A stretch of 64,000 bases of DNA from Hyphomicrobiales bacterium. GTDB taxonomy: Bacteria > Pseudomonadota > Alphaproteobacteria > Rhizobiales > Beijerinckiaceae. The DNA lies in NCBI GenBank assembly GCA_027483945.1, contig JAIXTM010000005.1, positions 124,001 to 188,000 on the forward strand, in the 5' to 3' direction. Below, in pieces: positions 53,121 through 61,141 of the stretch. The notes under the pieces are model-generated. The model saw nothing but the letters and a program-made list of their open reading frames with translations, had not been told where the DNA came from and made no database searches. The translations under genes were made by a program, and so were the position numbers. How positions within the stretch are numbered: the stretch's first letter is position 1; each line of letters opens with the position of its first letter.

Positions 53121-54671
53121 TCAGCTGTCGGCGGAGCGCTTCTTGGCGTCCTTCGGCAAGGCCGGGCCGCGCATCAGGAAGGCCGGTACGTGATCGCCGA
53201 GGCCCTTCACGGAGGGGCCGTCGTCGCGGTCGCGCTCGCGGCGCTCATGCTGCGGTCGGTCCTGACGCTGGGGACGGTCCTGGCGCTCCGGGCGTGCCTG
53301 GCGCTCGGGACGGTCCTGACGCTCTTGGCGCTCGGGCCGCTCGCCGCGCGGGGAGGGGGACGCGGCCCGCTCCTCGGCGTCCCGGCGGGGCTGCCGCTCG
53401 GCGCGGGGCTCGCGCGGGGGCCGCGCGTCGCCGCCCTCGCGCTCGCGGCGTCCGCCCCGATCCCGGGAGGACGACCTGCCACCGCGGCCGCGGGCCGGGC
53501 GCTCGTCGCCTTCGGCCGCTGCGCCGCCGCCGGCACGGACTTCCGCCAGGGTCGGGCCGTCCCACTCGATCTTGTTGCCGATCAGCTGCTCGATCGCCGA
53601 GAGGGACTTGTCGTCCGCGCTGGTGACGATCGAGAAGGCGGCGCCGCTGCGCCCGGCGCGGCCGGTGCGGCCGATCCGGTGGACGTAATCCTCGGCGTGG
53701 TGGGGCACGTCGTAATTGAAGACGTGGCTGACCGCCGGGATGTCGAGGCCGCGCGCGGCCACGTCGCTCGCCACCAGGATGTTGGCGGTGCCGGTCTTGA
53801 ACTGGTCGAGCGCCTGCATGCGGGCGCGCTGGTCCATGTCGCCGTGCAGGGCGACGGCGTTGAAGCCGTGCTTGACCAGCGACTTGTGCAGCACGGCGAC
53901 GTCGCGCTTGCGGTTGGAGAAGATGATCGCGTTCTGCAGGTCCGTCGCGCCGCGGATGAGGCGGCGCAGCGTGTCGCGCTTGTCCTCCGGGTCCCGGCCG
54001 GACGCGACGAGCCGCTGCGTGATCGTCGTGGCGGCGGAAGCGGGACGCGAAACCTCGACCCGCGCGGGATTATGCAGGAAGGCGTCGGCGAGCCGGGTGA
54101 TCTCGGGCGGCATGGTCGCCGAGAAGAACAGGGTCTGGCGCGTGAACGGCACGAGCTTGGCGATGCGCTCGATGTCGGGGATGAACCCCATGTCGAGCAT
54201 CCGGTCCGCCTCGTCGATGACGAAGAGCTCGACGCCGGTGAGCAGCAGCTTGCCGCGCTCCACGTGATCGAGCAGGCGCCCCGGCGTCGCGATCAGCACG
54301 TCCACCCCTCGGGTGATCTTCATGTCCTGGTCGCCGAAGGAGACGCCGCCGATCAGGAGCGCCACCGAGAGCTTGTGGTTGGTGCCGTACTTCTTGAAGC
54401 TGTCCTCGACCTGGGCGGCGAGCTCGCGCGTCGGCTCCAGGATGAGCGTGCGCGGCATGCGGGCGCGGGCCCGGCCGGTCTCCAGGATCGTCAGCATCGG
54501 CAGCGTGAAGGCCGCCGTCTTGCCGGTGCCGGTCTGGGCGATGCCGAGGACGTCCCGGCGCGCCAGGACATGGGGAATGGCCTGGGTCTGGATGGGGGTC
54601 GGCTGCGTGTAGCCCGCCGCGGTGACTGCCGAGAGCACCTTGTCGCTAAGGCCAAGTTCTGAAAATGACAT
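53121..54671 (-). CDS. DEAD-box RNA helicase (RhlE-like)
   Basis: ATP-dependent RNA helicase, 516 aa from ATG 54671 (MSFSELGLSDKVLSAV); a GTG/ATG further up at 54713 adds 14 residues. Motifs: Q motif (AAGYTQPTPIQTQAIP), Walker A GIAQTGTGKTAAF, PTRELAAQV, TPGRLLD, DEAD (VIDEADRMLDMGF), SAT (FFSATMPPE), VASDVAARGLDIP and HRIGRTGRAGRSG. The C-terminal tail (from about residue 395) is disordered, Arg/Gln/Pro-rich, with short repeats. RhlE-type helicases act in ribosome assembly and RNA decay; the tail probably binds RNA. Divergent from the hydrolase gene. Possibly cold- or stress-induced, unproven. Confidence 0.94.
   Translation of the reverse strand: MSFSELGLSDKVLSAVTAAGYTQPTPIQTQAIPHVLARRDVLGIAQTGTGKTAAFTLPMLTILETGRARARMPRTLILEPTRELAAQVEDSFKKYGTNHKLSVALLIGGVSFGDQDMKITRGVDVLIATPGRLLDHVERGKLLLTGVELFVIDEADRMLDMGFIPDIERIAKLVPFTRQTLFFSATMPPEITRLADAFLHNPARVEVSRPASAATTITQRLVASGRDPEDKRDTLRRLIRGATDLQNAIIFSNRKRDVAVLHKSLVKHGFNAVALHGDMDQRARMQALDQFKTGTANILVASDVAARGLDIPAVSHVFNYDVPHHAEDYVHRIGRTGRAGRSGAAFSIVTSADDKSLSAIEQLIGNKIEWDGPTLAEVRAGGGAAAEGDERPARGRGGRSSSRDRGGRREREGGDARPPREPRAERQPRRDAEERAASPSPRGERPERQERQDRPERQARPERQDRPQRQDRPQHERRERDRDDGPSVKGLGDHVPAFLMRGPALPKDAKKRSADS
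53226..53342 (-). repeat. Short tandem repeats coding the helicase Arg/Gln-rich tail
   Basis: The DNA carries imperfect units of about 15-18 bases (for example variants of CGGGACGGTCCTGACGCT) that translate to RPERQ, RQDRP and ARPERQ units in the helicase tail. It is part of the coding sequence, not an independent element. Confidence 0.6.
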
Positions 54672-54830
54672 TCGCTGTCCGGTTGGAGCGGTGAGAGGAC
54701 CGCTATCCGACATGGTCCGCGCCGCGCGCGGATGAAGCCATGTCTTGCGGGCCGGACCATAGGATGAAATGCCCGATTGTCAACGAAAACGCCGCATTTC
54801 CGCCGGCTTTACAGCCATCAAGAGCTCGCG

Positions 54831-55538
54831 ATGCCTTTTGAGAACAACGAACCGCTCGTCCTCGTGCCCGGCCTCAACTGCACGCAGGCGCTTTTCCGCG
54901 GGCAGATCGACGCTTTCGGCGCCGGGCGCGCGATCGTCGTGGCCGACAACCGCTCCGACGACAGCATCGCCGGCATGGCGCGCCGCCTGCTGGCGTCCTT
55001 CGACGGGCCTTTCGCGCTCGCGGGCCTCTCCATGGGCGGCTATGTCGCCATGGAGGCGATGCGGCAGGCGCCGGAGCGCGTGACGCGGCTCGCGCTGCTC
55101 GACACGACCGCGCGGCCGGACGACGGGGAGGCGGTGGCGCGCCGCGAGAAGCTCATCGGCTTCGCCGAGGGCGGCCGGTTCGACGACGTCCACGTCTTCC
55201 TGTGGCAGAAGCTGGTCGCGCCGCGCCACCTCGCCGACAAGGATCTGGAGCGCGAGGTCCGCGGCATGATGGCGGAGACCGGCGCGGCGGCTTTCGTCAG
55301 GCAGCAGCGCGCGATCATCGGCCGCGCCGATTCCCGCCCGACGCTGCCGGGGATCGCCGTGCCGACGCTCGTGCTGGTGGGCGAGGAGGACGGCATCACG
55401 CCCCCCGAGGTCGCCCGCGAGATGGCCGCCCTCGTGCCGGGTGCGGAACTTGTGGTCGTGCCGGGGGCAGGGCACCTGACGACGATGGAGGATCCGCAGG
55501 CCGTCAACGCCGCGATGGGGCGCTGGCTCGCCGCCTGA
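54831..55538 (+). CDS. Alpha/beta hydrolase
   Basis: A 235-aa alpha/beta hydrolase fold protein. ATG at 54831 follows AAGAG; the longer frame from 54777 adds an untyped stretch. VLVPGLNCTQALFRGQ is the oxyanion strand, ALAGLSMGGYVAMEAM holds the nucleophilic Ser, with Asp in LVGEEDGITPPEVA and His in VVPGAGHLTTMEDP: a complete triad. Such proteins are esterases, carboxylesterases or lactonases; substrate unknown. Monocistronic, between the helicase and a small membrane gene. Confidence 0.87.
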   Translation: MPFENNEPLVLVPGLNCTQALFRGQIDAFGAGRAIVVADNRSDDSIAGMARRLLASFDGPFALAGLSMGGYVAMEAMRQAPERVTRLALLDTTARPDDGEAVARREKLIGFAEGGRFDDVHVFLWQKLVAPRHLADKDLEREVRGMMAETGAAAFVRQQRAIIGRADSRPTLPGIAVPTLVLVGEEDGITPPEVAREMAALVPGAELVVVPGAGHLTTMEDPQAVNAAMGRWLAA

Positions 55539-55542
55539 GGCT

Positions 55543-55788
55543 TCAGCGCGCGGGCGCGGCGCAGGGATCGATGCGCGTCACCTGCGCCTGCTGGCGCAGC
55601 GAGCCGGTGACCATCGGGTCCTTGCCCGACGACAGGGCCGCGACGGCGGCGCGGTCGCGGGCCGCGATAGCGATGTCCGGCCGTTCGGCGAGGTAGGTGC
55701 CGGCGAAGAGCGACAGGACCGCGATCGTGCCGACGACCTTCGCCGTGCCCATCAAGAGCTGATAGGTCCGCGACTCGCCCTCGTCCAT
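55543..55788 (-). CDS. Small single-span membrane protein (81 aa), unknown
   Basis: An 81-aa protein with one transmembrane segment (about 12-34, LMGTAKVVGTIAVLSLFAGTYLA) and a C-terminal tail with basic and polar residues. No family recognised. The start at 55788 has a GGGAGCAGG-like site upstream. It is convergent with the hydrolase gene (4-base gap) and precedes an unusually long intergenic spacer. Real gene status is fairly likely from the clean start and hydrophobic pattern, but function is unknown. Confidence 0.5.
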   Translation of the reverse strand: MDEGESRTYQLLMGTAKVVGTIAVLSLFAGTYLAERPDIAIAARDRAAVAALSSGKDPMVTGSLRQQAQVTRIDPCAAPAR

Positions 55789-56185
55789 GTCCTGCTCCCG
55801 CCCTCGGTCCTTCGGCTGACCCTAGGGGTGCTTGGTTAATCGCAGGTTGCAGCGCTCCCGGCAGGGCCGGAAAGGGTGAGGCGGGCAGGCCGTTTGGGCG
55901 GCGGGAGCGGGCCGATTCTGTTGCTCCGGCGCCACATAGGCCAAGCTTCGCGAAAGGGCCGGATCGCCAGCCCCAATTCGCCGCGATCCCGCCATAAAGC
56001 CACCGCTTCACTCGATTTCAATAAAAGCCTGAAAAGCATGGGCTTTGGAGCATCGATCGAAGCCAGTCCGGCCCCGGCCGGACTTCCCCTCCGGCAGATG
56101 CGCTCCGATTGCCTGAAAGACAGTCCGATGGCAGAGACGAAGCCGGTTCCGCGGCTTTGCGAAGCGGCGGACGACCGGGACGAGA
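55789..56185. other. 397-base intergenic region upstream of the ExoR-like gene
   Basis: Divergent spacer between the 81-aa gene and the Sel1-repeat gene. It is AT-richer around 55990-56040 (TTTCAATAAAAGCCTG) than its surroundings, which may mark a promoter. A 25-codon frame at 56128-56205 overlaps the start of the next gene by 20 bases but has no ribosome-binding site; I see no gene in this stretch. Confidence 0.45.
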
Positions 56186-57139
56186 ATGAACCTGCGTGGT
56201 CATGAGACGGTCTATCGGCCCGCTGCCCTGGCAAGGGTGGCGCGGGTGATGATTCCGCTCGCCGCCGCGATGCCGGTCCTCGTCGCGGGCGCGGCGCTGG
56301 CGCAGGGCGCTCCCCAGCAGGAAGCCGCCATCGTCGCCGTGCCGCTGCCCCCGCTCGAGGTCCGGCCGAAGAGCGGCGGGCTCCCGCTGGCGCCCGTGGC
56401 GGCGCCGTCGCCGTCCGCTCCTTCGGCGCCGATGGTCTTCAAGTCGGAGACCGAGGCGTTCATGACCGGCATGCGCTCCTATGGCGCCGGCGACAAGGCC
56501 GGAGCCGTGCGTGCGCTCGAATATGCCGCCACCAAGGGCCATCCCCGCGCGCTGTGGAAGCTCGGCCGCATGTATTCGGAGGGTGACGGCGTCGTCCACG
56601 ACGACCTGAAGGCCTTCGAGTACTTCTCCAAGGTCGCCGACGAGAACGCGGACGTCACGCCCGGCACGCCCAACGCCGCCTTCGTGTCCAACGCCTTCGT
56701 GACGCTGGGCGGCTATTTCATGGACGGCATCCCCGGCACCTATGTGAAGCAGGATGTCGGCCGGGCGGTCGAGCTGTTCAATTACGCCGCGTCCTATTTC
56801 GGCGATGCCGGCGCGCAATATTCGCTCGGGCGCCTGATGCTCGACGGCAAGGGCCTGCCCAAGGACCCGCGCCGCGCCGCGCGCTGGCTGAACCTCGCCG
56901 CCGAGAAGGGGCATGTCCCCGCGCAGGCGCTGCTCGGCCAGATGCTGGTGAGCGGCAACGGGGTTCCGCGCCAGCGGGCGCTCGGCCTCATGTGGCTGGG
57001 TCTCGCCCGCGAGGGCGCCGATCCGTCCCGCGACGGCTGGATCGTGGAACTGCACAGCCAGGCGCTGGCATCCGCGACCGAGCTCGACCAGCAGGCCGCG
57101 GCGCTCTATCTCGAGCAGCACAACCGCCGCCGCAACTGA
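56186..57139 (+). CDS. exoR: Sel1-repeat protein, ExoR-like exopolysaccharide regulator
   Basis: A 317-aa exported Sel1-repeat protein that resembles rhizobial ExoR, the periplasmic inhibitor of the ExoS/ChvI sensor system that controls exopolysaccharide and acid response. Signal peptide about 20-40 (MIPLAAAMPVLVAGAALAQG). Sel1/TPR-like units follow: AFMTGMRSYGAGDKAGAVRALEYA, HPRALWKLGRMYSEGDGVVHD, AVELFNYAASYFGDAGAQYSLGRLML, ARWLNLAAEKGHVPAQALLGQML and the MWLGLAREGADPSRDGWI tail, closely in the order and spacing seen in ExoR. Assignment rests on this pattern and on taxonomy; exoS/chvI are not in the window. Long upstream spacer. Confidence 0.78.
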   Translation: MNLRGHETVYRPAALARVARVMIPLAAAMPVLVAGAALAQGAPQQEAAIVAVPLPPLEVRPKSGGLPLAPVAAPSPSAPSAPMVFKSETEAFMTGMRSYGAGDKAGAVRALEYAATKGHPRALWKLGRMYSEGDGVVHDDLKAFEYFSKVADENADVTPGTPNAAFVSNAFVTLGGYFMDGIPGTYVKQDVGRAVELFNYAASYFGDAGAQYSLGRLMLDGKGLPKDPRRAARWLNLAAEKGHVPAQALLGQMLVSGNGVPRQRALGLMWLGLAREGADPSRDGWIVELHSQALASATELDQQAAALYLEQHNRRRN

Positions 57140-57143
57140 CGGC

Positions 57144-59312
57144 TCATTCGGCGGCGAGGCTGGCGGCCCGCGCCGCGATCCGTTCCCGGTACAAGAGGAA
57201 GAGCTTCGGGTAGGCCCGCGCCACCGGGTGTTCGGCGAGGCGCATGACCTCGTCCTCCAGCCCGCCGCGTCCCTCCTCGAAGGCCGACATCAGGTCCGCC
57301 ATGCCCTGCCGGAAAGACGTGAACGCCGCGTCGGCCAGGTCCGGCCCGCCATGGAGCGCGAAGAGGCGCGTGCCGCGCGACCGCCCGCGCAGGGTGATCG
57401 TGTCGAAGGGGAAGACGGCGTAGTCCGGCACGGCCGCGGCCACCTCCGCCGAGAGGATCATCGGCACGCCGTAGGTCTTGGACGTCTGCTCGATGCGCGC
57501 GGCGGTGTTCACCGTGTCGCCCACGGCGGAATAGTCGAAGCGCTTCGCCGATCCCAGATTGCCGACGCAGGCCGTGCCGGTATGGATGCCGAGCCCGATG
57601 GCCACCGGGACGTGGATGCGCGCCTCAGCCTGCGCGAGGGCACGGGCCTCGTCCTCCAGGCGCAGCATGACGGCCTGCATGGCGAGCGCGCAGTCCACGG
57701 CGCGGCGGACATGGTCCGGCGTGTCGAGCGGCGCGTTCCAGAACGCCATCATCCCGTCGCCGATGAACTTGTCGAGCGTGCCGCCGGATTTCAGCACCTC
57801 CTCGGTCAGCGGGGTGTGCACCGAGTTGAGGAAGGCGACGACCTGCTCGGCCGACAGGGTCTCCGAGCGCGAGGTGAAGCCGCGGATGTCGGAGAACAGG
57901 ACGGTGATGTCGCGGATCTCGCCACCCAGCGCGAGCTTGGACGGATCGGCGGCGAGCGCTTCCACGACGGCGGGTGAGACGTAGCGCCCGAAGGCGTCGC
58001 GGATTTCCCGCTGCTCGCGCCGGGAGCGCCGGAGCGCGCCCGTCGCGCCGATGGCGAAGGCGCCCATGGCCGCGACCGCCGGGCCGATCGGATCGACGAG
58101 CAGTTCCGCCCGCGTGAAGGCCGCGAAGGAGCCGCCGAAGGCGCCGGCGACGACCGCTATGCCGAACGTCGCCGCCAGGAGCGGCGACAGGAAGGCCATG
58201 GCGAGGCCGACAAGCAGCGCCGCGGCCACGGCCAAAGCGGCCTCCAGCCCCGGCCCGTAATCGGGGCGGGCGAGGGTGGAGCCGGAGATCAGGTGCTCCA
58301 GCATCTCGGCATGGATGTCGATGCCCGGCACGGCGGGCTCCAGCGGCGTCGCCCTGATGTCCGACAGCGCGACGGCGGTGGCGCCGACGAGCACGATGGC
58401 GCCGTCCACCGCGGCCTTATCGAAGGTGCCGTCGAGGACGGAAGCGGCCGAGATGCGGCGGGCATCCTGCGTCCCGGCATAGCGGATGCGCACCGCGCCG
58501 CCGGCGTCGGTGCTGGCGGTGACCTGGCCGATGCGCACCGCGACGACGCCGGTCTGGCGCTCGAAGGCGGCCTTCTCGCCGCTGGCATTGGAGGACTTCA
58601 CGACGAGGCTGCCGGCGCCGAGCGCGACGCGCAGGGCCTCGACCGAATAGTTCGGAACGAGCTTGCCCTGGACGCCGAAGAGCGTCGGCACGCGGCGCAC
58701 GATGAGGTCCCGGTCGGGGATCCAGTTGAGCGCGCCCACGCCGGCGGCGGCCTCGGTCAGCGCGGGGAGCGGCGTCAGCGAACCGCCGAGCCGCGGCACG
58801 AAGAGGAGCGGGTCGTCGCCCGCGGTGGCGAAGCCCGGCTTCACGGCGGGCGCGCCGCCCATGTCCACCAGGGCCTGGCCCAGCACGACCGGTCCGCCCG
58901 CCATCGCATCGCGCAGCATGGCGTCGGGCGCGGAGAGGCCGCCATCGGTGCCCTCGGCGCCCCGCTCGGGCTCGGAGAACAGCACGTCGAAGGCGATGAC
59001 GGCGGCGCCCGCCTCGCGCAGCCGTGTCACCAGGTCGGCGACGATCCGGCGCGACCACGGCCATTGGCCGATCTTGGACAGGGAGACCTCGTCGAGCGCC
59101 ACGACCCGGACGGGCAGGGCGGGATCGTAGGCGCGGGGAGCGGCGCGCTGGTAGCCGTCGAAGACCAGGTCGCGCAGGGCACGCAGGGGGAAGGGATCGG
59201 CGAGCACGAAGGCCCCTACCGCGAGGCCGAGGCCCAGCGACAATGTCAACGCGATGCGGGACCCTCTCCGCCAGACCACGCGCCCCTCCGAGGTCGATCC
59301 GGACCCTTCCAT
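57144..59312 (-). CDS. CHASE2-domain adenylate/guanylate cyclase
   Basis: Membrane sensor cyclase of 722 aa. A basic N-terminus and first helix (about 15-38) lead to the CHASE2 extracytoplasmic sensor (about 45-330: FDVLFSEPERGAEGTDGG, LALGAGSLVVKSSNASGEKAAF). Two or more helices follow (about 350-440, LEAALAVAAALLVGLAMAFLSPL). The class III cyclase domain starts at about 475: VLFSDIRGFTS (metal Asp), LDKFIGDGMMAFW (metal Asp and the substrate-binding Lys) and FDYSAVGDTVNTAARIEQ. The start at 59312 is chosen because the divergent FecR gene begins at 59386; upstream frame positions (59351, 59387) also exist. Signal unknown; partner candidates are the FecR-domain proteins next door. Confidence 0.9.
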   Translation of the reverse strand: MEGSGSTSEGRVVWRRGSRIALTLSLGLGLAVGAFVLADPFPLRALRDLVFDGYQRAAPRAYDPALPVRVVALDEVSLSKIGQWPWSRRIVADLVTRLREAGAAVIAFDVLFSEPERGAEGTDGGLSAPDAMLRDAMAGGPVVLGQALVDMGGAPAVKPGFATAGDDPLLFVPRLGGSLTPLPALTEAAAGVGALNWIPDRDLIVRRVPTLFGVQGKLVPNYSVEALRVALGAGSLVVKSSNASGEKAAFERQTGVVAVRIGQVTASTDAGGAVRIRYAGTQDARRISAASVLDGTFDKAAVDGAIVLVGATAVALSDIRATPLEPAVPGIDIHAEMLEHLISGSTLARPDYGPGLEAALAVAAALLVGLAMAFLSPLLAATFGIAVVAGAFGGSFAAFTRAELLVDPIGPAVAAMGAFAIGATGALRRSRREQREIRDAFGRYVSPAVVEALAADPSKLALGGEIRDITVLFSDIRGFTSRSETLSAEQVVAFLNSVHTPLTEEVLKSGGTLDKFIGDGMMAFWNAPLDTPDHVRRAVDCALAMQAVMLRLEDEARALAQAEARIHVPVAIGLGIHTGTACVGNLGSAKRFDYSAVGDTVNTAARIEQTSKTYGVPMILSAEVAAAVPDYAVFPFDTITLRGRSRGTRLFALHGGPDLADAAFTSFRQGMADLMSAFEEGRGGLEDEVMRLAEHPVARAYPKLFLLYRERIAARAASLAAE

Positions 59313-59327
59313 GCCACGTGACGTGGC
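59313..59327. repeat. Palindrome between cyclase and FecR genes
   Basis: GCCACGTGACGTGGC is a perfect inverted repeat with seven-base arms around one base. It ends one base before the cyclase start codon and lies within the 73-base gap shared with the FecR-domain gene. It may be an operator or a chance palindrome; it matches no operator I know. Confidence 0.4.
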
Positions 59328-59385
59328 GCACCGCCATCGCCGGCCGGCCATGGTCTGGTGACGCTCTCGCAGGAGGTCACCAGCC

Positions 59386-60309
59386 ATGCGGTATCTTGCT
59401 TGCCTCGCGGTCCTCGCGCCAGCCCTCACCGGGCAGGCCCTGGCCGCCGGAACGACGATCGGCGAGGTGGCCATGGCCCAGCGCTCGGTCACCAGCACGC
59501 TCGCCGGGCGCCAGGCGGCGCTCGCCCGGGGCGACGGCGTCGCGCAGGACGCGCTGGTGCGCACCGGCGCCGAGAGCGCGGCCAAGCTCGTCTTCCTCGA
59601 CAAGACGAACCTGTCGCTGGGGGCGCAGGCTTCCGTCGTGCTCGACCGTTTCGTCTACGACGCCGAGCGAGGCGCCGTGCGCGAGCTGACCGTGGACGCC
59701 GCCAAGGGCGCGTTCCGCTGGGTCTCCGGCACCTCGCCCTCGCAGAATTATGCGATCCGCACGCCGGTCGCGATCGTGGGCGTGCGCGGCACCGTCTTCG
59801 ACATGCTGGTCCGGCCCGGCCGCACGATCGTCGTCCTGCGCGAGGGCGCGATCAACGTGTGCACGCGGGACGGACGGCGCTGCAAGGACGTCACCGTTCC
59901 CGGCCACATGGTGGTCGTCTCGCGCACCGGCATTGCCGGCCCGCGGCCGGGCGGCCCGAAGGCCTTCAACTTCGCCGACAGCTGCACCCACCAGGACGGC
60001 GCGTGCGCGGCGCCGCGTCCGGCAAGGCCCTCGCGGCCGCCGCCACCGCCGCGCGGTCCCGTCTTCGAGGACGAGCGCGAGGTCATCGTGCCGGCCTGGC
60101 TGCCGCCGGTCGATTTCGGACCCCGCGGGCCGCGCCGTCCCGGCAATTGGGCGCGGCCCGATCGCTGGCCCTCGGGTGGCATGGGCGGGCGGCCCGGCTG
60201 GGACGGCGGCCGGCCCGGCATCCGCACGCCCCCGGCTCCGCGCAACCCGATCGGGTTCGGCGGGCAGGGCAGCAGCAGATCGTGGGGCCATGGCCGTCCG
60301 CCGGGCTGA
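59386..60309 (+). CDS. FecR-domain exported protein, copy 1
   Basis: A 307-aa secreted protein. AGGAGG precedes the ATG at 59386. Signal peptide MRYLACLAVLAPALTGQALA, then a FecR-like beta domain about 20-165 (AKLVFLDKTNLSLGAQASVVLD, ELTVDAAKGAFRWVSGTSP, IRTPVAIVGVRGTVFDML, TIVVLREGAINVC), and a Pro/Gly/Arg-rich tail (RPSRPPPPPRGPVF, GGRPGIRTPPAP). FecR-domain proteins usually are anti-sigma or sensor proteins; here there is no DUF4880 or transmembrane region, so it is an exported sensor/adaptor. It neighbours copy 2 by 72 bases and is divergent from the CHASE2 cyclase. Confidence 0.86.
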   Translation: MRYLACLAVLAPALTGQALAAGTTIGEVAMAQRSVTSTLAGRQAALARGDGVAQDALVRTGAESAAKLVFLDKTNLSLGAQASVVLDRFVYDAERGAVRELTVDAAKGAFRWVSGTSPSQNYAIRTPVAIVGVRGTVFDMLVRPGRTIVVLREGAINVCTRDGRRCKDVTVPGHMVVVSRTGIAGPRPGGPKAFNFADSCTHQDGACAAPRPARPSRPPPPPRGPVFEDEREVIVPAWLPPVDFGPRGPRRPGNWARPDRWPSGGMGGRPGWDGGRPGIRTPPAPRNPIGFGGQGSSRSWGHGRPPG

Positions 60310-60381
60310 TCCCCTGCCGCGCTTGACGGGGTGGCCGCGACGCCCTCACATCGGCCGGCTCGCGGCGATGAGGGGGCGGTC

Positions 60382-61125
60382 ATGACGGGGATGGCCATGG
60401 AACGGCTGAAAGCGATCGGGGCGCGGGGCATTCTGGCCGCTTGCGTCATCGCGGCTGCCGGCGCCGCGCCGGCGCAGACCGTGGCGGTCGGCAGCGCGGT
60501 CGTCGCGGTGAACGACGTCACGGGCCGCGTCGAGGTGGAAACGCGCCGGATCGGCGAGGGCTCCTTCGTCTATCGCAACGAGACGATCGCGACGGCGCGG
60601 GACAGCAGCGCGCGGCTCGCGCTCCAGGACAGCACCAACATCGCCCTGGGGCCGAATGCGGCGGTGAAGCTCGACCAGTTCGTGGCGTTGCCGACGGGCG
60701 GTGCCGGCACCGTCGTCGTCAACGCGACGCGGGGCATCCTGCGCTTCGTGTCGGGCAATTCCGGCTCGCGCGCCTACCGGATCCGCACGCCGCACGCGAC
60801 GATCGGCGTGCGCGGCACGACCTTCGACCTCGAAGTCACGGCGACGCGCACCCGCGCCCAGCTGCGAGACGGAGCGATCGACGCCTGTCCGAATGCGGGC
60901 GCCTGCATTCCGGTGAACCGGCCCGGCGACATCGTCGTCATCGAGGCGACGGGCGGGGCGAGCGCGCCCGTGCCCGGCCCGGCGCCGACCCTGTTCGAGC
61001 GCTATTGCACGCCCCTCCTGTGCCGCATCACCGCGTCCTTCGGCGGCAACGACAACAGGGGCGAAGGGCCGGGCGGCGGAAGCGGCCAGTCCGGCGGCGG
61101 GCAGTCCGGCGGCGGGCGGCAATAG
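60382..61125 (+). CDS. FecR-domain exported protein, copy 2
   Basis: A 247-aa secreted protein with the same layout as copy 1: signal peptide (ERLKAIGARGILAACVIAAAGAAPAQ), FecR-like domain (about 25-160: RLALQDSTNIALGPNAAVKLD, VVNATRGILRFVSGNSGS, IRTPHATIGVRGTTFDLEV, QLRDGAIDACPNAGACIP) and a C-terminal Gly/Ser/Gln-rich tail (GGGSGQSGGGQSGGG). AGGGGG precedes the ATG at 60382; an earlier ATG at 60331 is possible. Likely a tandem duplicate of copy 1, with the RTP..IGVRGT motif kept in both. Confidence 0.85.
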   Translation: MTGMAMERLKAIGARGILAACVIAAAGAAPAQTVAVGSAVVAVNDVTGRVEVETRRIGEGSFVYRNETIATARDSSARLALQDSTNIALGPNAAVKLDQFVALPTGGAGTVVVNATRGILRFVSGNSGSRAYRIRTPHATIGVRGTTFDLEVTATRTRAQLRDGAIDACPNAGACIPVNRPGDIVVIEATGGASAPVPGPAPTLFERYCTPLLCRITASFGGNDNRGEGPGGGSGQSGGGQSGGGRQ

Positions 61126-61141
61126 CCAGCGGCGGCCGGTC

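Noticed and set aside
56128-56205. Twenty-five-codon frame overlapping the start of the ExoR-like gene
   Set aside because: No clear ribosome-binding site; an upstream reading frame with coupling is possible but unsupported.
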